46,842 nt of DNA from Caulobacteraceae bacterium (GTDB lineage Bacteria; Pseudomonadota; Alphaproteobacteria; Caulobacterales; Aquidulcibacteraceae). The notes beneath the pieces were generated by a model. The model had not been told where the DNA came from. It searched no databases and saw only the letters and a list, made by a program, of their open reading frames with translations. Within the stretch, counting starts at the first letter, position 1. The number at the start of each line of letters is the position of its first letter. The DNA lies in assembly GCA_009773335.1 (NCBI GenBank), contig WRPF01000029.1, forward strand, positions 1-46,842, written 5' to 3'. Below are positions 23,639-32,321 of this stretch, in pieces. Made by a program: the position numbers and the translations under genes.

Positions 23639-26491
23639 CTACCCCTTCGGCGTCACGATGATCCGCACCGCCTTGTCGTTGACGAAGGTGGCGCGCGCCG
23701 CCGCGACGAGTTCATCTTTCGTGATCGCCTCGACGTCACTCACGCGCGTGCGCATGAGATCGAAGCGTCGCGGGTTCGTCTGCGCATCCTGCAGCACCGC
23801 GACCCAGTAGCCGTTGGACCGCTCGGCGGTGCGTAGCCGGTCAACGACTGGCGCCCGCGCGCGGACGATGGAGTCCGCCGAGATGCGTCCCTCGCGCAGT
23901 TCCGCCGTGATCTTGTCGACAGTCTGCCAAAAGCGCGCGAGATCGGCCGGGGGCGTCTCGACCTGCGCGGCGACGTAGCCGTATCCCGTGAACACCTGCG
24001 AGAGGTCTTCCTCGGTCTGCGGCGAATACGTTGCGCCGAGCGCCTCGCGGTATTCTTCGGTCAGGCGATCGTCGAGGATGGTGAGGGCGAGCCGCACCGC
24101 GCGGGCCTTGCGTGCGTCCGTGAAATCGACGGACGGCCACGCGATGTACGCGACCGCCTGATCCGCGCGGCCTTCGTGGGTCCAGTGCAGCGGCTGCGAT
24201 GCGCCGCGCGGGAAGGTGATTGTGCGGAGCGACGCTGGCGTCGCGGTTCGCGCCGGGAGCGCGCCGAAGGTCTTGGCGACCGCTGCGATCACCGCGTCGG
24301 CGTCGAAGTCGCCGACCACGGAGATCTCCAGCGGTTGGGTTGTCAGCGGTCCCTCGATGAGACGGCGGAAGTCGTCGATCTCGAGAGCCTTGGCCTGATC
24401 CAGCGTCGGGAAGGCCCAACGCGCATCTCCGCCACGCAAGTATGCGCCGGAGTCGCGATCGAGCACGCGGCCCGGTGCGGTGGCGTACTGGCGGATGAAG
24501 TTTTCCGCAGAGGCCTTGATGCGCGCGAGGCCGTCCGGCCGGAACGCCGGATCGGAGACCTGTGCGGCCAGCAGCTGCATCTGCAGGTCGAGATCTTCCG
24601 CCCGCGTCTGGCCGGAGAGCACGAATTCATCCTCGCCGAACCCGAACCCGGCGCCGACGACCTTGCCCGCCGTGGCGCGTTCGATGTCTTCGCGCGTCAT
24701 CTTGCCGAGGCCGGCTTCGGCCATGACGAAGGACGCAAGGATCGGCACGCCCGGCGCCACGTTGTCTGCGTAGGCAAGGCCTCCGCGCAGTCGAACGCTC
24801 ACGTTGATTTTCTTCTCGTCGAAGGGCGTGCGCTTTAGCGTCAGCAGGGCGCCGTTCTGGAAGCGGATGAGATCAACATCGAACTCGCTGTTGTGCGTCC
24901 GCTCGGCGATTGCGCCCGGCGCGCCGAAATCCGTGTAGGCGAAGACCGCCTCCGCCTCGGCCGTCGGCGCGGTCACGCGCTGTGCGGCGCTCCGGCGGTA
25001 TGTCGCCAGGATCGCTGCGTCACCGCCGGCGATCTCCTCGCTGCCGGACACGAAGATCAGCGGCCCGCCGCCGTTGCGTCGCGACGGCCTGAACGCCGCG
25101 CGCAGCGCCGCGTTGGCGTCGGCCGCCGTAAGTCCGGCGGTGGCGGTGTTGAACAGTGCGAGATCGGTCGTCGGGTGGGAAAACACTTCGTCTTCGTCGA
25201 ACGCGCTGACGATACCGCCCGCGAGGCGGCGGGTGTCGCGGGTGGCGGCGCTCGCAGCAGCCGATTCATATCCGGCCCTGTACTCGGCGATCTCGCGATC
25301 GATCTCCGCCTGACTGACGCCGTACTGGAGGGCGCGGCGTAGCTCCTGCTCGGCGGCGGTCAACCCCGTTTGCCAGCCGCCCGGCCGCACATCGACGTCG
25401 ATCGAAGCGACCGTCGCGCTTTTCTCCACGATGGAGCGTGAGACGCTTGCGCTGATGAACGGCGCGTCCGCCTGACGCGCGATGCGTTCCAGCCGGCGGT
25501 TGACCACAGCGAACGCGACGCTGCGCACGATGTCGGCCCGCTGACGCGCGACGCTGTCGCGGGCGATGTCGGGCGCGCTCGCCCAGTTCAGTGAAAGGCT
25601 CGACGGCAGGCCGGCTTCCACGCGGTGGGTCGCTTCGGCGCGGCGACGCGCAACGACGCCATAGGTCGGCGCCTCGTCGGGCGCGCCGGGCTGGCTCCAG
25701 TCGGCGAACTGACTGCGGATCCTGGCTTCCATTGCGGCGACATCGATGTCGCCGACGATGACGAGCAGCGCGCGTTCCGGTCGGTAGTTGCCCTGATAAT
25801 AGCTGACGAACTCGCTGCGCGGCGCGGTGCGGATGGTCTCCTGCGTGCCGATCGGCCAGCGGGTCGGCAGGGGCTGGTTCCTGAGCAGGAACGCGAACTG
25901 CGCCTTGATGTTGCGGTATTCCGGATTGTCGCGCGCGCGCTCCTCGGAAAGGATGATGCCGCGCTCGCGCTCGATGGCGGCGGCGTCGAGAGTGAGCCGA
26001 TCGGCCGTCTCGCGCATGATCATCAGGCCGGTGTCGATGGTCGCCGCGTCGGTCTTCGGCAGATCGAGCATGTAGACCGTCTCGCCGAACGACGTGTAGG
26101 CGTTCGTGTCCGGTCCGAAGGCGAGGCCAGCGCGCTGCAGCAGCTTCACCATCTCGCCTTCGGGTACATTCTGCGACCCGTTGAAGTTCATGTGTTCGAG
26201 GAAGTGCGCGACGCCGCGCTGCGCATCCGTCTCCGACATCGCGCCGGCGCCGATGCGCAGACGGATGGAGGCGATGCCGGCGGGCTGGGTGTTGCGCATG
26301 AGCGCGTAGCGCATGCCGTTCGCCAGCACGCCGTAGCGGACGGCGGGGTCCGGCGCGATGTCCGCGCCGTCATGGGGCCAGACGTGGGCGACTGCGGCCG
26401 GCGCCTGTCGCGCTTCCGAGGAAACGGGCGTCGAGGAGAGCGCCAGGGCGGCGAGCGCCGCAGCAAACGCGACGCGAAGGGTCTTGGTCAT
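23639..26491 (-). CDS. Secreted M16 family zinc metallopeptidase
   Basis: A 950-residue insulinase/pitrilysin-type protease. The signal peptide is MTKTLRVAFAAALAALAL...SSEA (about 1-27). The inverted zinc motif HFLEH (His96, Glu99, His100) is followed by MNFNGS, and the third ligand region ERERGIILSEE is about residues 174-184. The rest is the usual four-domain half-shell of single-chain M16 proteases, with an Arg-containing substrate clamp typical of the C-terminal half. It probably degrades peptides in the periplasm. A sigma-70-like promoter lies upstream (26546-26573). The small acidic gene follows after 3 bp. Confidence 0.96.
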   Translation of the reverse strand: MTKTLRVAFAAALAALALSSTPVSSEARQAPAAVAHVWPHDGADIAPDPAVRYGVLANGMRYALMRNTQPAGIASIRLRIGAGAMSETDAQRGVAHFLEHMNFNGSQNVPEGEMVKLLQRAGLAFGPDTNAYTSFGETVYMLDLPKTDAATIDTGLMIMRETADRLTLDAAAIERERGIILSEERARDNPEYRNIKAQFAFLLRNQPLPTRWPIGTQETIRTAPRSEFVSYYQGNYRPERALLVIVGDIDVAAMEARIRSQFADWSQPGAPDEAPTYGVVARRRAEATHRVEAGLPSSLSLNWASAPDIARDSVARQRADIVRSVAFAVVNRRLERIARQADAPFISASVSRSIVEKSATVASIDVDVRPGGWQTGLTAAEQELRRALQYGVSQAEIDREIAEYRAGYESAAASAATRDTRRLAGGIVSAFDEDEVFSHPTTDLALFNTATAGLTAADANAALRAAFRPSRRNGGGPLIFVSGSEEIAGGDAAILATYRRSAAQRVTAPTAEAEAVFAYTDFGAPGAIAERTHNSEFDVDLIRFQNGALLTLKRTPFDEKKINVSVRLRGGLAYADNVAPGVPILASFVMAEAGLGKMTREDIERATAGKVVGAGFGFGEDEFVLSGQTRAEDLDLQMQLLAAQVSDPAFRPDGLARIKASAENFIRQYATAPGRVLDRDSGAYLRGGDARWAFPTLDQAKALEIDDFRRLIEGPLTTQPLEISVVGDFDADAVIAAVAKTFGALPARTATPASLRTITFPRGASQPLHWTHEGRADQAVAYIAWPSVDFTDARKARAVRLALTILDDRLTEEYREALGATYSPQTEEDLSQVFTGYGYVAAQVETPPADLARFWQTVDKITAELREGRISADSIVRARAPVVDRLRTAERSNGYWVAVLQDAQTNPRRFDLMRTRVSDVEAITKDELVAAARATFVNDKAVRIIVTPKG

Positions 26492-26545
26492 GGCTGGGTC
26501 CCGACTTGGCAGGCTGGGGGGGTAGGCTGAAATTGATCGATTTTC

Positions 26546-26573
26546 GATATAGCCCGCGCGCCGGCCCCGTCAA
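26546..26573 (-). promoter_or_regulatory. Candidate sigma-70 promoter of M16 protease gene
   Basis: On the minus strand, TTGACG (26568-26573) and TATATC (26546-26551) are separated by 16 bp, about 55 bp upstream of the start codon. The -35 matches consensus at 5 of 6 positions and the -10 at 4 of 6. Confidence 0.5.
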
Positions 26574-26610
26574 AGGGCGCATAACGGTTCCGACCTGCGC
26601 GCCGGGCGCC

Positions 26611-27105
26611 TCAGGTCGCCGGAGTCATCGTCGTTTCAGGGGCGGACCATGGGGGGATCGCAACGATGTAGCGTTCGTCCGCTGTCTTCACATCGCCGTT
26701 CGCGTCGATCCAGCTACGGCTGACCTTGATGACGAACTGTCCGGCCGACTGTGATTCCAGCGCCCAAGTATTGAAATCCCCGAGCTTGAAGACCTTTGCT
26801 TCCTCCATCGGCGCGTCATCGGACTGGACGGTGAGAAACAGGTACTCGCCGTTGATCGCGGGGTCGCCGCCAACGGTGGAGAAGAGCTTCGCCGCGCCTT
26901 CGCCGAGAGGCTCCACGCGCGCCACGCTCACATCGTCGCCACGATCATTCTCGCCCCGCGCGGCGATCGTTACGGGCGGCCCGGAGGGAGTCGCAGGCGC
27001 TTGTGCAGCTGCTGCCGGCGCATCCTGTGTGGACATGTCCTGCGCGCCCGGCCCGCACGCGACAAGCGCAAGCATCGCGCACGCGACGCTGAATGATTTC
27101 CACAT
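26611..27105 (-). CDS. Hypothetical lipoprotein
   Basis: A 164-residue precursor: MWKSFSVACAMLAL then lipobox LVAC (Cys17). A low-complexity Ala/Pro/Gln linker follows (about 25-42), then one beta-rich domain (GENDRGDDVSVARVEPL ... YLFLTVQSDD ... WIDANGDVKTADERYIV). The start is supported by GAGGGG just upstream. No family recognised. It lies downstream of the class 3 lipase on the same strand, 49 bp away. Confidence 0.8.
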   Translation of the reverse strand: MWKSFSVACAMLALVACGPGAQDMSTQDAPAAAAQAPATPSGPPVTIAARGENDRGDDVSVARVEPLGEGAAKLFSTVGGDPAINGEYLFLTVQSDDAPMEEAKVFKLGDFNTWALESQSAGQFVIKVSRSWIDANGDVKTADERYIVAIPPWSAPETTMTPAT

Positions 27106-27154
27106 GGTCGTCCCCTCGATCAGTTCAGCGTGACAGCGTGCACCGCGCCGACGG

Positions 27155-28237
27155 CTACGTCCACCGGCCGCGGTCCCGCGCGATCCGATCCAGTCGCGCC
27201 GCATAAAGCGTGATGTCGTGCGCCCGGCTGACGAGCAACCGGCGGGAGAAGGGCCACAGGAATATGCTGCGGATCGACAGGATCACGACGGAGCCGGTGG
27301 GGCGCCTCCGGACCGGCTTCTTGCTTTTGTTCTTCAGCAGATAGGGTTCGCCCGTGTGCACATAGCCGTTGAGCCAGGATGGCGGCACGAGCGGCACGAC
27401 GTCGCCTGAGTTCACGACGCGATAGTGCGGCGCCTTCACGATCGCCGGAAAATCTCGCCCGCCCACGCGCGGGCTCCCGAAGGTGTAGACCGCCGCGATG
27501 CGCGATCCGATGTCGTCACGTCCGCCAAGTGCGGCGGAAGCCACGAGGGCGACCGCGCCGCCGAGCGAGTGACCCGTCAGATAGACGGACTTGCCCTGCA
27601 CGGAATTCAGCGCCTCGTGGATGCGCTCTTCGACCAGTTGGAACGCCGAATAGAATCCCGCGTGCACACGCACGTGCTGGGGATGGTTCTCCACCATGAC
27701 CCGGTTCACGCTGATGCGGAAATCGGTCTTGCGGTCGGCTTTGCTGGTGGTGCCGCGAAAGGCGACCACGAGGAAGTCTTTGGCCTCGACCACGATCGCT
27801 TCGGTGTCCTCGACGGCGATGGCGGCGATGAGCTTGAGGCCGCCCTGTTCCAGCGCCGTGTCGAGCAGCTTCTTCTTCGCAGGCTCTTCAAACGCGATGT
27901 AGGAAAGCAGCGAGAGTTTCGCCAGCAATGCCGCCATCCGGTCCGAGTAGGCCGCGCGGCGGCGCGGGATCGCCTCGACGTCCTCTGTGCGAACAGGCGC
28001 CACTTTCGCAAGTTCGTCGCTCGGCTCCTTCATCTCGTCCGAGAAGGCGCCGAGCAGCTTTTCGTACTCGCCCTTCTGCTGGGCTTCCAGCGCCGCGCGT
28101 TTGCGTTTGTGGTCGTCCAGCAGGGTCTCGATCCGGCGCCGCTGCGTCTGGTATCGGTCAAACCACTCTTCGGGTTTCTCGAAGAGCGCCTTGATGTCCT
28201 CGTCAACCGTGCCCGGCTTGCGTCCGTCGTCCGCCAT
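27155..28237 (-). CDS. Class 3 lipase family protein, cytoplasmic
   Basis: A 360-residue alpha/beta hydrolase of the lipase class 3 fold. The N-terminal 90 residues are charged and helical (FDRYQTQRRRIETLLDDHKRKRAALEAQQ), likely a coiled coil. The catalytic domain has VVAFRGTTS (oxyanion), VHAGFY, the nucleophile elbow GHSLGG (Ser224), Asp279 in NSGDVVPLVP and His340 in SRAHDITLY, so the triad is complete. There is no signal peptide or lipobox. Substrate unknown; a membrane-phospholipid or glyceride hydrolase is plausible. Confidence 0.92.
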   Translation of the reverse strand: MADDGRKPGTVDEDIKALFEKPEEWFDRYQTQRRRIETLLDDHKRKRAALEAQQKGEYEKLLGAFSDEMKEPSDELAKVAPVRTEDVEAIPRRRAAYSDRMAALLAKLSLLSYIAFEEPAKKKLLDTALEQGGLKLIAAIAVEDTEAIVVEAKDFLVVAFRGTTSKADRKTDFRISVNRVMVENHPQHVRVHAGFYSAFQLVEERIHEALNSVQGKSVYLTGHSLGGAVALVASAALGGRDDIGSRIAAVYTFGSPRVGGRDFPAIVKAPHYRVVNSGDVVPLVPPSWLNGYVHTGEPYLLKNKSKKPVRRRPTGSVVILSIRSIFLWPFSRRLLVSRAHDITLYAARLDRIARDRGRWT

Positions 28238-28326
28238 GTGCGCCTCTTCTTCTCCGGCGAGACTAGCGCCAGACGATGACCGTTTGGAGTCGTACTCGTC
28301 TGCGAGGCGAACAAATGTGACGGAAG

Positions 28327-29235
28327 TTACCCGCCAGCGAGCTTGCGCATGAACTTCTGGGTCTGGCCGCCGCCCTGGTCGTAGGCTTCCATACCCTTGG
28401 GGTCGGTGATCTTCGACCAGTTGTCGCGCACCTCTTCGGCGCTCACGCCGCCCAGGCCGAGGGACACGCCTTCGGTCTCGTAGATCTTGGCCACGGCGAA
28501 GACGCCGGCGCCGGCGGTCAGGATCGTGCCTGTGGGCGCCTCGTCGGAGGCGAGATAGACGACGCCCGGCGTCACGAAGTCCGGCTTCAGCGCTTCAAGC
28601 ACTTGCTCGGGAATGCCGATATTCTGCGTCATCCGGGTCGCCGCCACCGGCGAGATCGCGTTGATCTTGATGTTGTTCTTCATGCCCTCGATCTTCATCG
28701 TGTTCATGAAGCCGACGAGCGAGAGCTTGGCCGCGCCGTAGTTCGCCTGGCCGAAATTGCCGTAAAGCCCGGTCGAGGACGTCGTCACCACGATGCGCCC
28801 GTAGTTCTGCGCCTTCATGATTTCCCATGCAGCCTTCACCGGCTTCACGGTGCCCATCAGGTGCACGGCCATCACCGCGTCGAAGTCGGCGATCTCCATC
28901 TTGGAGAAGCTCTTGTCACGCAGGATGCCGGCGTTGGCGATCACGATGTCGATGCGGCCCCACGTATCCATCGCCTGCTTGATCATCGCGGCGACGCCGG
29001 CATCGTCGGTGACGGACGCGCCGTTGGCGATCGCCTCGCCGCCGGCGGCCTTGATCTCGGCGACGACCTTCTGCGCCGCCTCCGAGCCGCCGCCCGAACC
29101 GTCCATGGCGCCGCCGAGGTCGTTGACCACAACCTTTGCCCCGCGCTTGGCCAGGTCGATGGCGTGGCACCGGCCCAGGCCGCCGCCGGCGCCGGTCACA
29201 ATCGCGACTTTGCCGTCAAATCGAATGTCGCTCAT
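28327..29235 (-). CDS. SDR dehydrogenase, (3R)-hydroxyacyl-CoA/17beta-HSD4-like
   Basis: A 302-residue short-chain dehydrogenase: TGAGGGLGRCHAIDLAKRGAKVVVNDLGG (NAD-binding; the VVNDLGG ending and long insertion are typical of the D-bifunctional protein HSD17B4 dehydrogenase unit), IANAGILRD, TTSSTGLYG (Ser) and NYGAAK (Tyr, Lys). The C-terminal extension (GGVSAEEVRDNWSKITD) is shared with those enzymes, which oxidise 3-hydroxyacyl-CoA in beta-oxidation of fatty acids or steroid side chains. The start at 29235 matches the usual N-terminus. Confidence 0.92.
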   Translation of the reverse strand: MSDIRFDGKVAIVTGAGGGLGRCHAIDLAKRGAKVVVNDLGGAMDGSGGGSEAAQKVVAEIKAAGGEAIANGASVTDDAGVAAMIKQAMDTWGRIDIVIANAGILRDKSFSKMEIADFDAVMAVHLMGTVKPVKAAWEIMKAQNYGRIVVTTSSTGLYGNFGQANYGAAKLSLVGFMNTMKIEGMKNNIKINAISPVAATRMTQNIGIPEQVLEALKPDFVTPGVVYLASDEAPTGTILTAGAGVFAVAKIYETEGVSLGLGGVSAEEVRDNWSKITDPKGMEAYDQGGGQTQKFMRKLAGG

Positions 29236-29347
29236 CGGTGCTGGCTCCGTGGGGTGATCTTGATGGCGCGCAGCAACCATGGGGAGCTTCCGCGGGTCAA
29301 GACGAGGCGGCTGGCCGGCGGTCGTGGCGAATGATCGCGCTGCCTCC

Positions 29348-29375
29348 TTGACCCCTGCACTGGCCTGATTATGGT
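29348..29375 (+). promoter_or_regulatory. Candidate promoter of tRNA-Val
   Basis: TTGACC (29348-29353) and TATGGT (29370-29375) with a 16-bp spacer, 15 bp before the first base of the tRNA. The -35 is 5 of 6 and the -10 is 4 of 6 relative to consensus. Confidence 0.6.
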
Positions 29376-29390
29376 CCGCCCGCCCGGATC

Positions 29391-29465
29391 GGGCGCGTAG
29401 CTCAGCGGAAGAGCACTGCCTTCACACGGCAGGGGTCGCAGGTTCGAACCCTGCCGCGCCCACCA
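29391..29465 (+). tRNA. tRNA-Val (anticodon CAC)
   Basis: The full cloverleaf is visible: acceptor GGGCGCG (29391-29397) pairs with CGCGCCC; D stem GCTC/GAGC; anticodon stem CTGCC/GGCAG around loop TTCACAC, with anticodon CAC at 29423-29425; five-base variable region; T stem GCAGG/CCTGC around TTCGAAC. Discriminator A and an encoded CCA end at 29465. It reads GUG valine codons, which are frequent in this high-GC genome. Confidence 0.98.
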
Positions 29466-29916
29466 TTTTCGGCATGTCCTCGACGAAGTCGGCGCTGCTT
29501 GATTGTCTGGTTTGCGGCAAGTCAATGCATTGGCGCATGGCGAATATGCATGATGGACTGGCTCGGCGTCCCAATTTGGACAACGCGGCGGGGTCTCGTT
29601 GCAACAATCTTCCTTCGAGAGCCGAAGTTTGTTCAGTGAACATGTTCAACGAACGCGATATGACGCCGCCGCGGCAACGCCATTGCCCAATCGGGGCCAT
29701 TGCCGGTTTCCGCGTCGAATCTTGGCAATCGCGGCAGGCCGGAGGTCTTTTCAAGAACCCGGTTGCGTTGACCGAGCGAAACCATCATTTGCGGCGCTCG
29801 GTGATCGAAGGCCATCGCAGCCTTCAGTCGGCGTCTGAGGGGCTGAAGCCAGTGCAGGGGCTTTCCTGCGCGCTTCTGCGAAACCGCGGCCGTACACGCG
29901 GCATGCTCGGAGGAAT
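29466..29916. other. 451-bp gap without a supported gene
   Basis: Both strands carry open frames, but none has recognisable motifs or a good ribosome site, and the base composition is lower in GC than in neighbours, as in decayed or acquired DNA. The one clear structure is the 24-bp palindrome at 29631-29654. No integrase, att-like duplicate of the tRNA 3' end, or transposase remnant is seen. Confidence 0.6.
29631..29654. promoter_or_regulatory. 24-bp palindrome, candidate operator
   Basis: A perfect 12-bp core TGAACATGTTCA (29637-29648) is flanked by two unmatched bases on each side and then by complementary arms GTTC (29631-29634) and GAAC (29651-29654). The spacing does not fit a LexA box (9 bases, not 7, between GAAC repeats). 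Size and symmetry fit a dimeric HTH repressor such as MarR, PadR or ArsR type, but no regulator is nearby. Confidence 0.5.
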
Positions 29917-29919
29917 ATG

Positions 29920-30135
29920 ATGGATACCGATTTCTGCAACGTCGACGGCGCCCGTCGCCTGAAGCAGAGGATTGAGGAATACTGGCGCGACAAGGGTTAC
30001 AATGTCGACGTCAAGCTCGTGGAGGCGGCCTTCGTGGCGGCGATGCGTTCGGCGCGCACCGACGTGCGCAGCGACATGGTCAATGGCTTTCCGCGCAAGG
30101 CGCGCGCCGAAGACGAAAACAGCTCGCGCCGCTAG
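29920..30135 (+). CDS. Small conserved-type hypothetical protein
   Basis: A 71-residue protein, MDTDFCNVDGARRLKQRIEEYW followed by RDKGYNVDVKLVEAAFVAAM and SARTDVRSDMVNGFPR. Two amphipathic helices are suggested and there is no signal peptide. The second of two adjacent ATGs is preferred because GGAGGA at 29909-29914 is 5 bases before it. The clean ribosome site, regular codon usage and length suggest a real gene; I believe similar small proteins occur in related alphaproteobacteria but cannot name a family. Convergent with gph. Confidence 0.7.
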   Translation: MDTDFCNVDGARRLKQRIEEYWRDKGYNVDVKLVEAAFVAAMRSARTDVRSDMVNGFPRKARAEDENSSRR

Positions 30136-30143
30136 GCGCTTGG

Positions 30144-30818
30144 CTAAAGCAGACGGCGCACAGCGACGCCAAGTTCCGTGAACTCCGAGATCAGGACGTC
30201 GGCGCCCAGCGTGCCGACGTCCTCTTCACAATAGCCGAACCGGTAGACGATGACCGGAGCCCCGGCGGCTTTCGCGGCGCCCACGTCGGCGGCGCTGTCA
30301 CCGACCATCACGGATCGCCGCGGATCACCGGCGACATGCGCCACGGCGGCCAGATAGTGCCCCGCCGCCGGCTTGCGTTGCGGCGCTGAGTCCGAGCCGA
30401 CAACCGCCGCAAACTTGCTCCTCAGACCAACTGCCGACAGTAGCTTCTCCGACAATCCCGTTCGCTTGTTCGTGCAGACCGAAAGGACCGCGCCTGAGGT
30501 CAGGAGCGCATCGAGGGCGGCGGGAACCCCGGGAAATGGGCGACTGTCGCGGGCGATGTCTGCGGCATAAACATCCACGAATTTCTCCGTCAGCCGGATC
30601 AGCTTCTCCTCCGGCCACGAAATGCCGTGGCGCGCCGCCGCCCGGACAATGAGTCTCTGGGCGCCTTGCCCCACCATGCGTCGAAGCTCTTCCGCTGGAA
30701 CACTGGGCAGTCCCTCGTCCGCCATAACCTCATCGAGCGCGCGCAGGAGGTCCGGCGCGGTATCCACGAGCGTTCCGTCCAGATCGAAGACGACGGTCGC
30801 TCCTTCGAGATCGCGCAT
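30144..30818 (-). CDS. gph: Phosphoglycolate phosphatase-like HAD hydrolase
   Basis: A 224-residue HAD-superfamily phosphatase. Motif I is VVFDLDGTLVDT (Asp12 nucleophile, Asp14 acid/base), followed by an alpha-helical cap; motif II is SVCTNK, motif III Lys in QRKPAAGHY and motif IV VMVGDSAADVGAAKAAG. This is the Gph pattern, which clears 2-phosphoglycolate from oxidative DNA damage and Rubisco-like side reactions; related phosphosugar phosphatases cannot be excluded. The ATG at 30818 is chosen over the TTG one codon upstream. Confidence 0.9.
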   Translation of the reverse strand: MRDLEGATVVFDLDGTLVDTAPDLLRALDEVMADEGLPSVPAEELRRMVGQGAQRLIVRAAARHGISWPEEKLIRLTEKFVDVYAADIARDSRPFPGVPAALDALLTSGAVLSVCTNKRTGLSEKLLSAVGLRSKFAAVVGSDSAPQRKPAAGHYLAAVAHVAGDPRRSVMVGDSAADVGAAKAAGAPVIVYRFGYCEEDVGTLGADVLISEFTELGVAVRRLL

Positions 30819-30938
30819 CAATTCCGTTCCCGCACTTCTGATGTCCCAACCTCAAGGTCCGTCGGAAGTCTCGTCACGCCGAACGCCAGCGCGCAAGGTC
30901 GTCAGCGCTGCGGCAAGAAGCCCTTCGCCCAACGTCAT

Positions 30939-30944
30939 TTGACA
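30939..30944 (+). promoter_or_regulatory. Possible -35 element upstream of second P450
   Basis: A perfect TTGACA lies 91 bp upstream of the P450 start, overlapping the palindrome GACATGTC (30941-30948). No good -10 at 16-18 bp is seen (CATCAT at 20 bp is the nearest), so this is weak. Confidence 0.3.
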
Positions 30945-31034
30945 TGTCTCAAGTGACTCCGCGTCATCATTCACTTACCTGAGGAGCAAGCAGGCCGCCG
31001 GAGAGCGACGCCGCGCCATGACGATGGGAGAAGC

Positions 31035-32309
31035 ATGATGATACCGCAGGGCATCGCCGACACGATCGTTGATCCGAAAGCCTACGCAGATCAGGCGCGC
31101 ATCGACGGCGCCTTCACCTGGCTGCGGGAAAATGCGCCGCTCGAAGTCGCCCAGCCTGAAGGCTTCGATCCGTTCTGGGTGGTCAGCAGGCACGCCGACA
31201 TCCTCGAAGTCGAGCGGCAGAACGATCTCTTCCACAATGGCGATCGCCCGACGACGCTGATGCCCATCGAGATGGAAAAGAAGGTCCGCGCCGTCATGGG
31301 CGGAAGTCCCCACCTCGTGCGCTCGCTCGTGCAGATGGACAACCCCGACCACATGAACTACCGGCGCCTCACGCAGGGCTGGTTCCTGCCGCAAAATTTA
31401 CGCTCGCGCGAGGCGCGCATCCGCGAGATCGCCAAGGGTTTCATCGACAAGATGGCCGCAAAGGGCGGTTCGTGCGATTTCGCCCGCGATATCGCCTTCC
31501 TCTATCCGCTGCATGTGATCATGGAGTTGATGGGGGTGCCGGAAGTCGATGAGCCGCGCATGCTGAAGCTGACGCAGGAACTGTTCGGCAGCGCCGATCC
31601 GGACCTGAACCGCAACGCCGGCGCGGTTACGGACATGGACGAGGGCCTCAAAGCGATCCAGGAAGTCGTCGGGGATTTCGTCGCCTACTTCAACGCTGTT
31701 ACAGAAAACCGTCGCGCGAACCCGAAGGACGATCTGGCCAGCGTCATCGCCAATGGCACGATCAACGGCGAACCGCTCGGCACCTTCGAGGCGATGTCCT
31801 ACTACATCATCGCCGCGACTGCGGGCCACGACACGACATCGAACACCACCGCAGGCGGCATGTGGGCCCTTGCAGAGAACCCTGACCAGTTCGCCAAGCT
31901 CAAGGCCGATCCGTCGCTCATCCCGACCTTCCTGGAGGAGTCGATCCGCTGGGTGACGCCGGTGAAGCACTTCATGCGCAGCGCCACGGCGGATGCCGAG
32001 GTCGCCGGCAAGAAGATCGCGAAGGGCGACTGGCTGATGCTCAGCTATCCGTCCGGCAACCGGGACGCCGCGGCGTTCAAGGACCCCTTCCAGTTCGACA
32101 TCACGCGCACCCCGAACAAGCACGTCGCCTTCGGATACGGCGCGCACGTGTGCCTCGGCCAACACCTCGGCCGTCTTGAGATGCGCCTGCTCTGGGAAGA
32201 GTTGCTGCCACGCCTGGAGAGTCTCGAGCTCGCCGGCCAGCCGAAGCTCATGCAGGCCAACTTCGTCTGCGGGCCGAAGACCGTCCCGATCCGCTACGTC
32301 ATGCATTGA
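31035..32309 (+). CDS. Cytochrome P450
   Basis: A 424-residue soluble bacterial P450. I-helix AGHDTTSN, K-helix ExxR in LEESIRWVTP, and the heme loop FGYGAHVCLGQHLGRLE with Cys373 as thiolate ligand are all present. The sequence (NGDRPTTLMPIE, LVQMDNPDHMNYRR, KHFMRSATAD) resembles P450s acting on terpenes or steroids (CYP108/CYP111/CYP142-like), but the substrate is not readable. It differs clearly from the CYP153-like gene at 9045. A rubredoxin gene follows after 12 bp and is the best candidate electron partner. GGGAG precedes the start. Confidence 0.92.
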   Translation: MMIPQGIADTIVDPKAYADQARIDGAFTWLRENAPLEVAQPEGFDPFWVVSRHADILEVERQNDLFHNGDRPTTLMPIEMEKKVRAVMGGSPHLVRSLVQMDNPDHMNYRRLTQGWFLPQNLRSREARIREIAKGFIDKMAAKGGSCDFARDIAFLYPLHVIMELMGVPEVDEPRMLKLTQELFGSADPDLNRNAGAVTDMDEGLKAIQEVVGDFVAYFNAVTENRRANPKDDLASVIANGTINGEPLGTFEAMSYYIIAATAGHDTTSNTTAGGMWALAENPDQFAKLKADPSLIPTFLEESIRWVTPVKHFMRSATADAEVAGKKIAKGDWLMLSYPSGNRDAAAFKDPFQFDITRTPNKHVAFGYGAHVCLGQHLGRLEMRLLWEELLPRLESLELAGQPKLMQANFVCGPKTVPIRYVMH

Positions 32310-32321
32310 GGGAGGTCGGCG

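Noticed and set aside
29637-29654. LexA box in the 29.6 kb palindrome
   Set aside because: GAAC repeats are separated by 9 bases, and the inverted symmetry fits a different dimeric regulator better.
29422-29754. Minus-strand frame ending in GAAGFEPATPAV
   Set aside because: That ending is the well-known false translation of the antisense of a tRNA gene, here tRNA-Val; the rest has no motifs.
29391-29916. tRNA-Val as an integration site for a genomic island
   Set aside because: No integrase, no repeat of the tRNA 3' end and ordinary chromosomal genes downstream, despite the lower-GC gap.
29474-29920. 148-codon plus-strand frame after tRNA-Val
   Set aside because: No ribosome site, no recognised motif, unusual Cys/His/Trp content and it runs into the next gene's start. 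Not supported as a gene.
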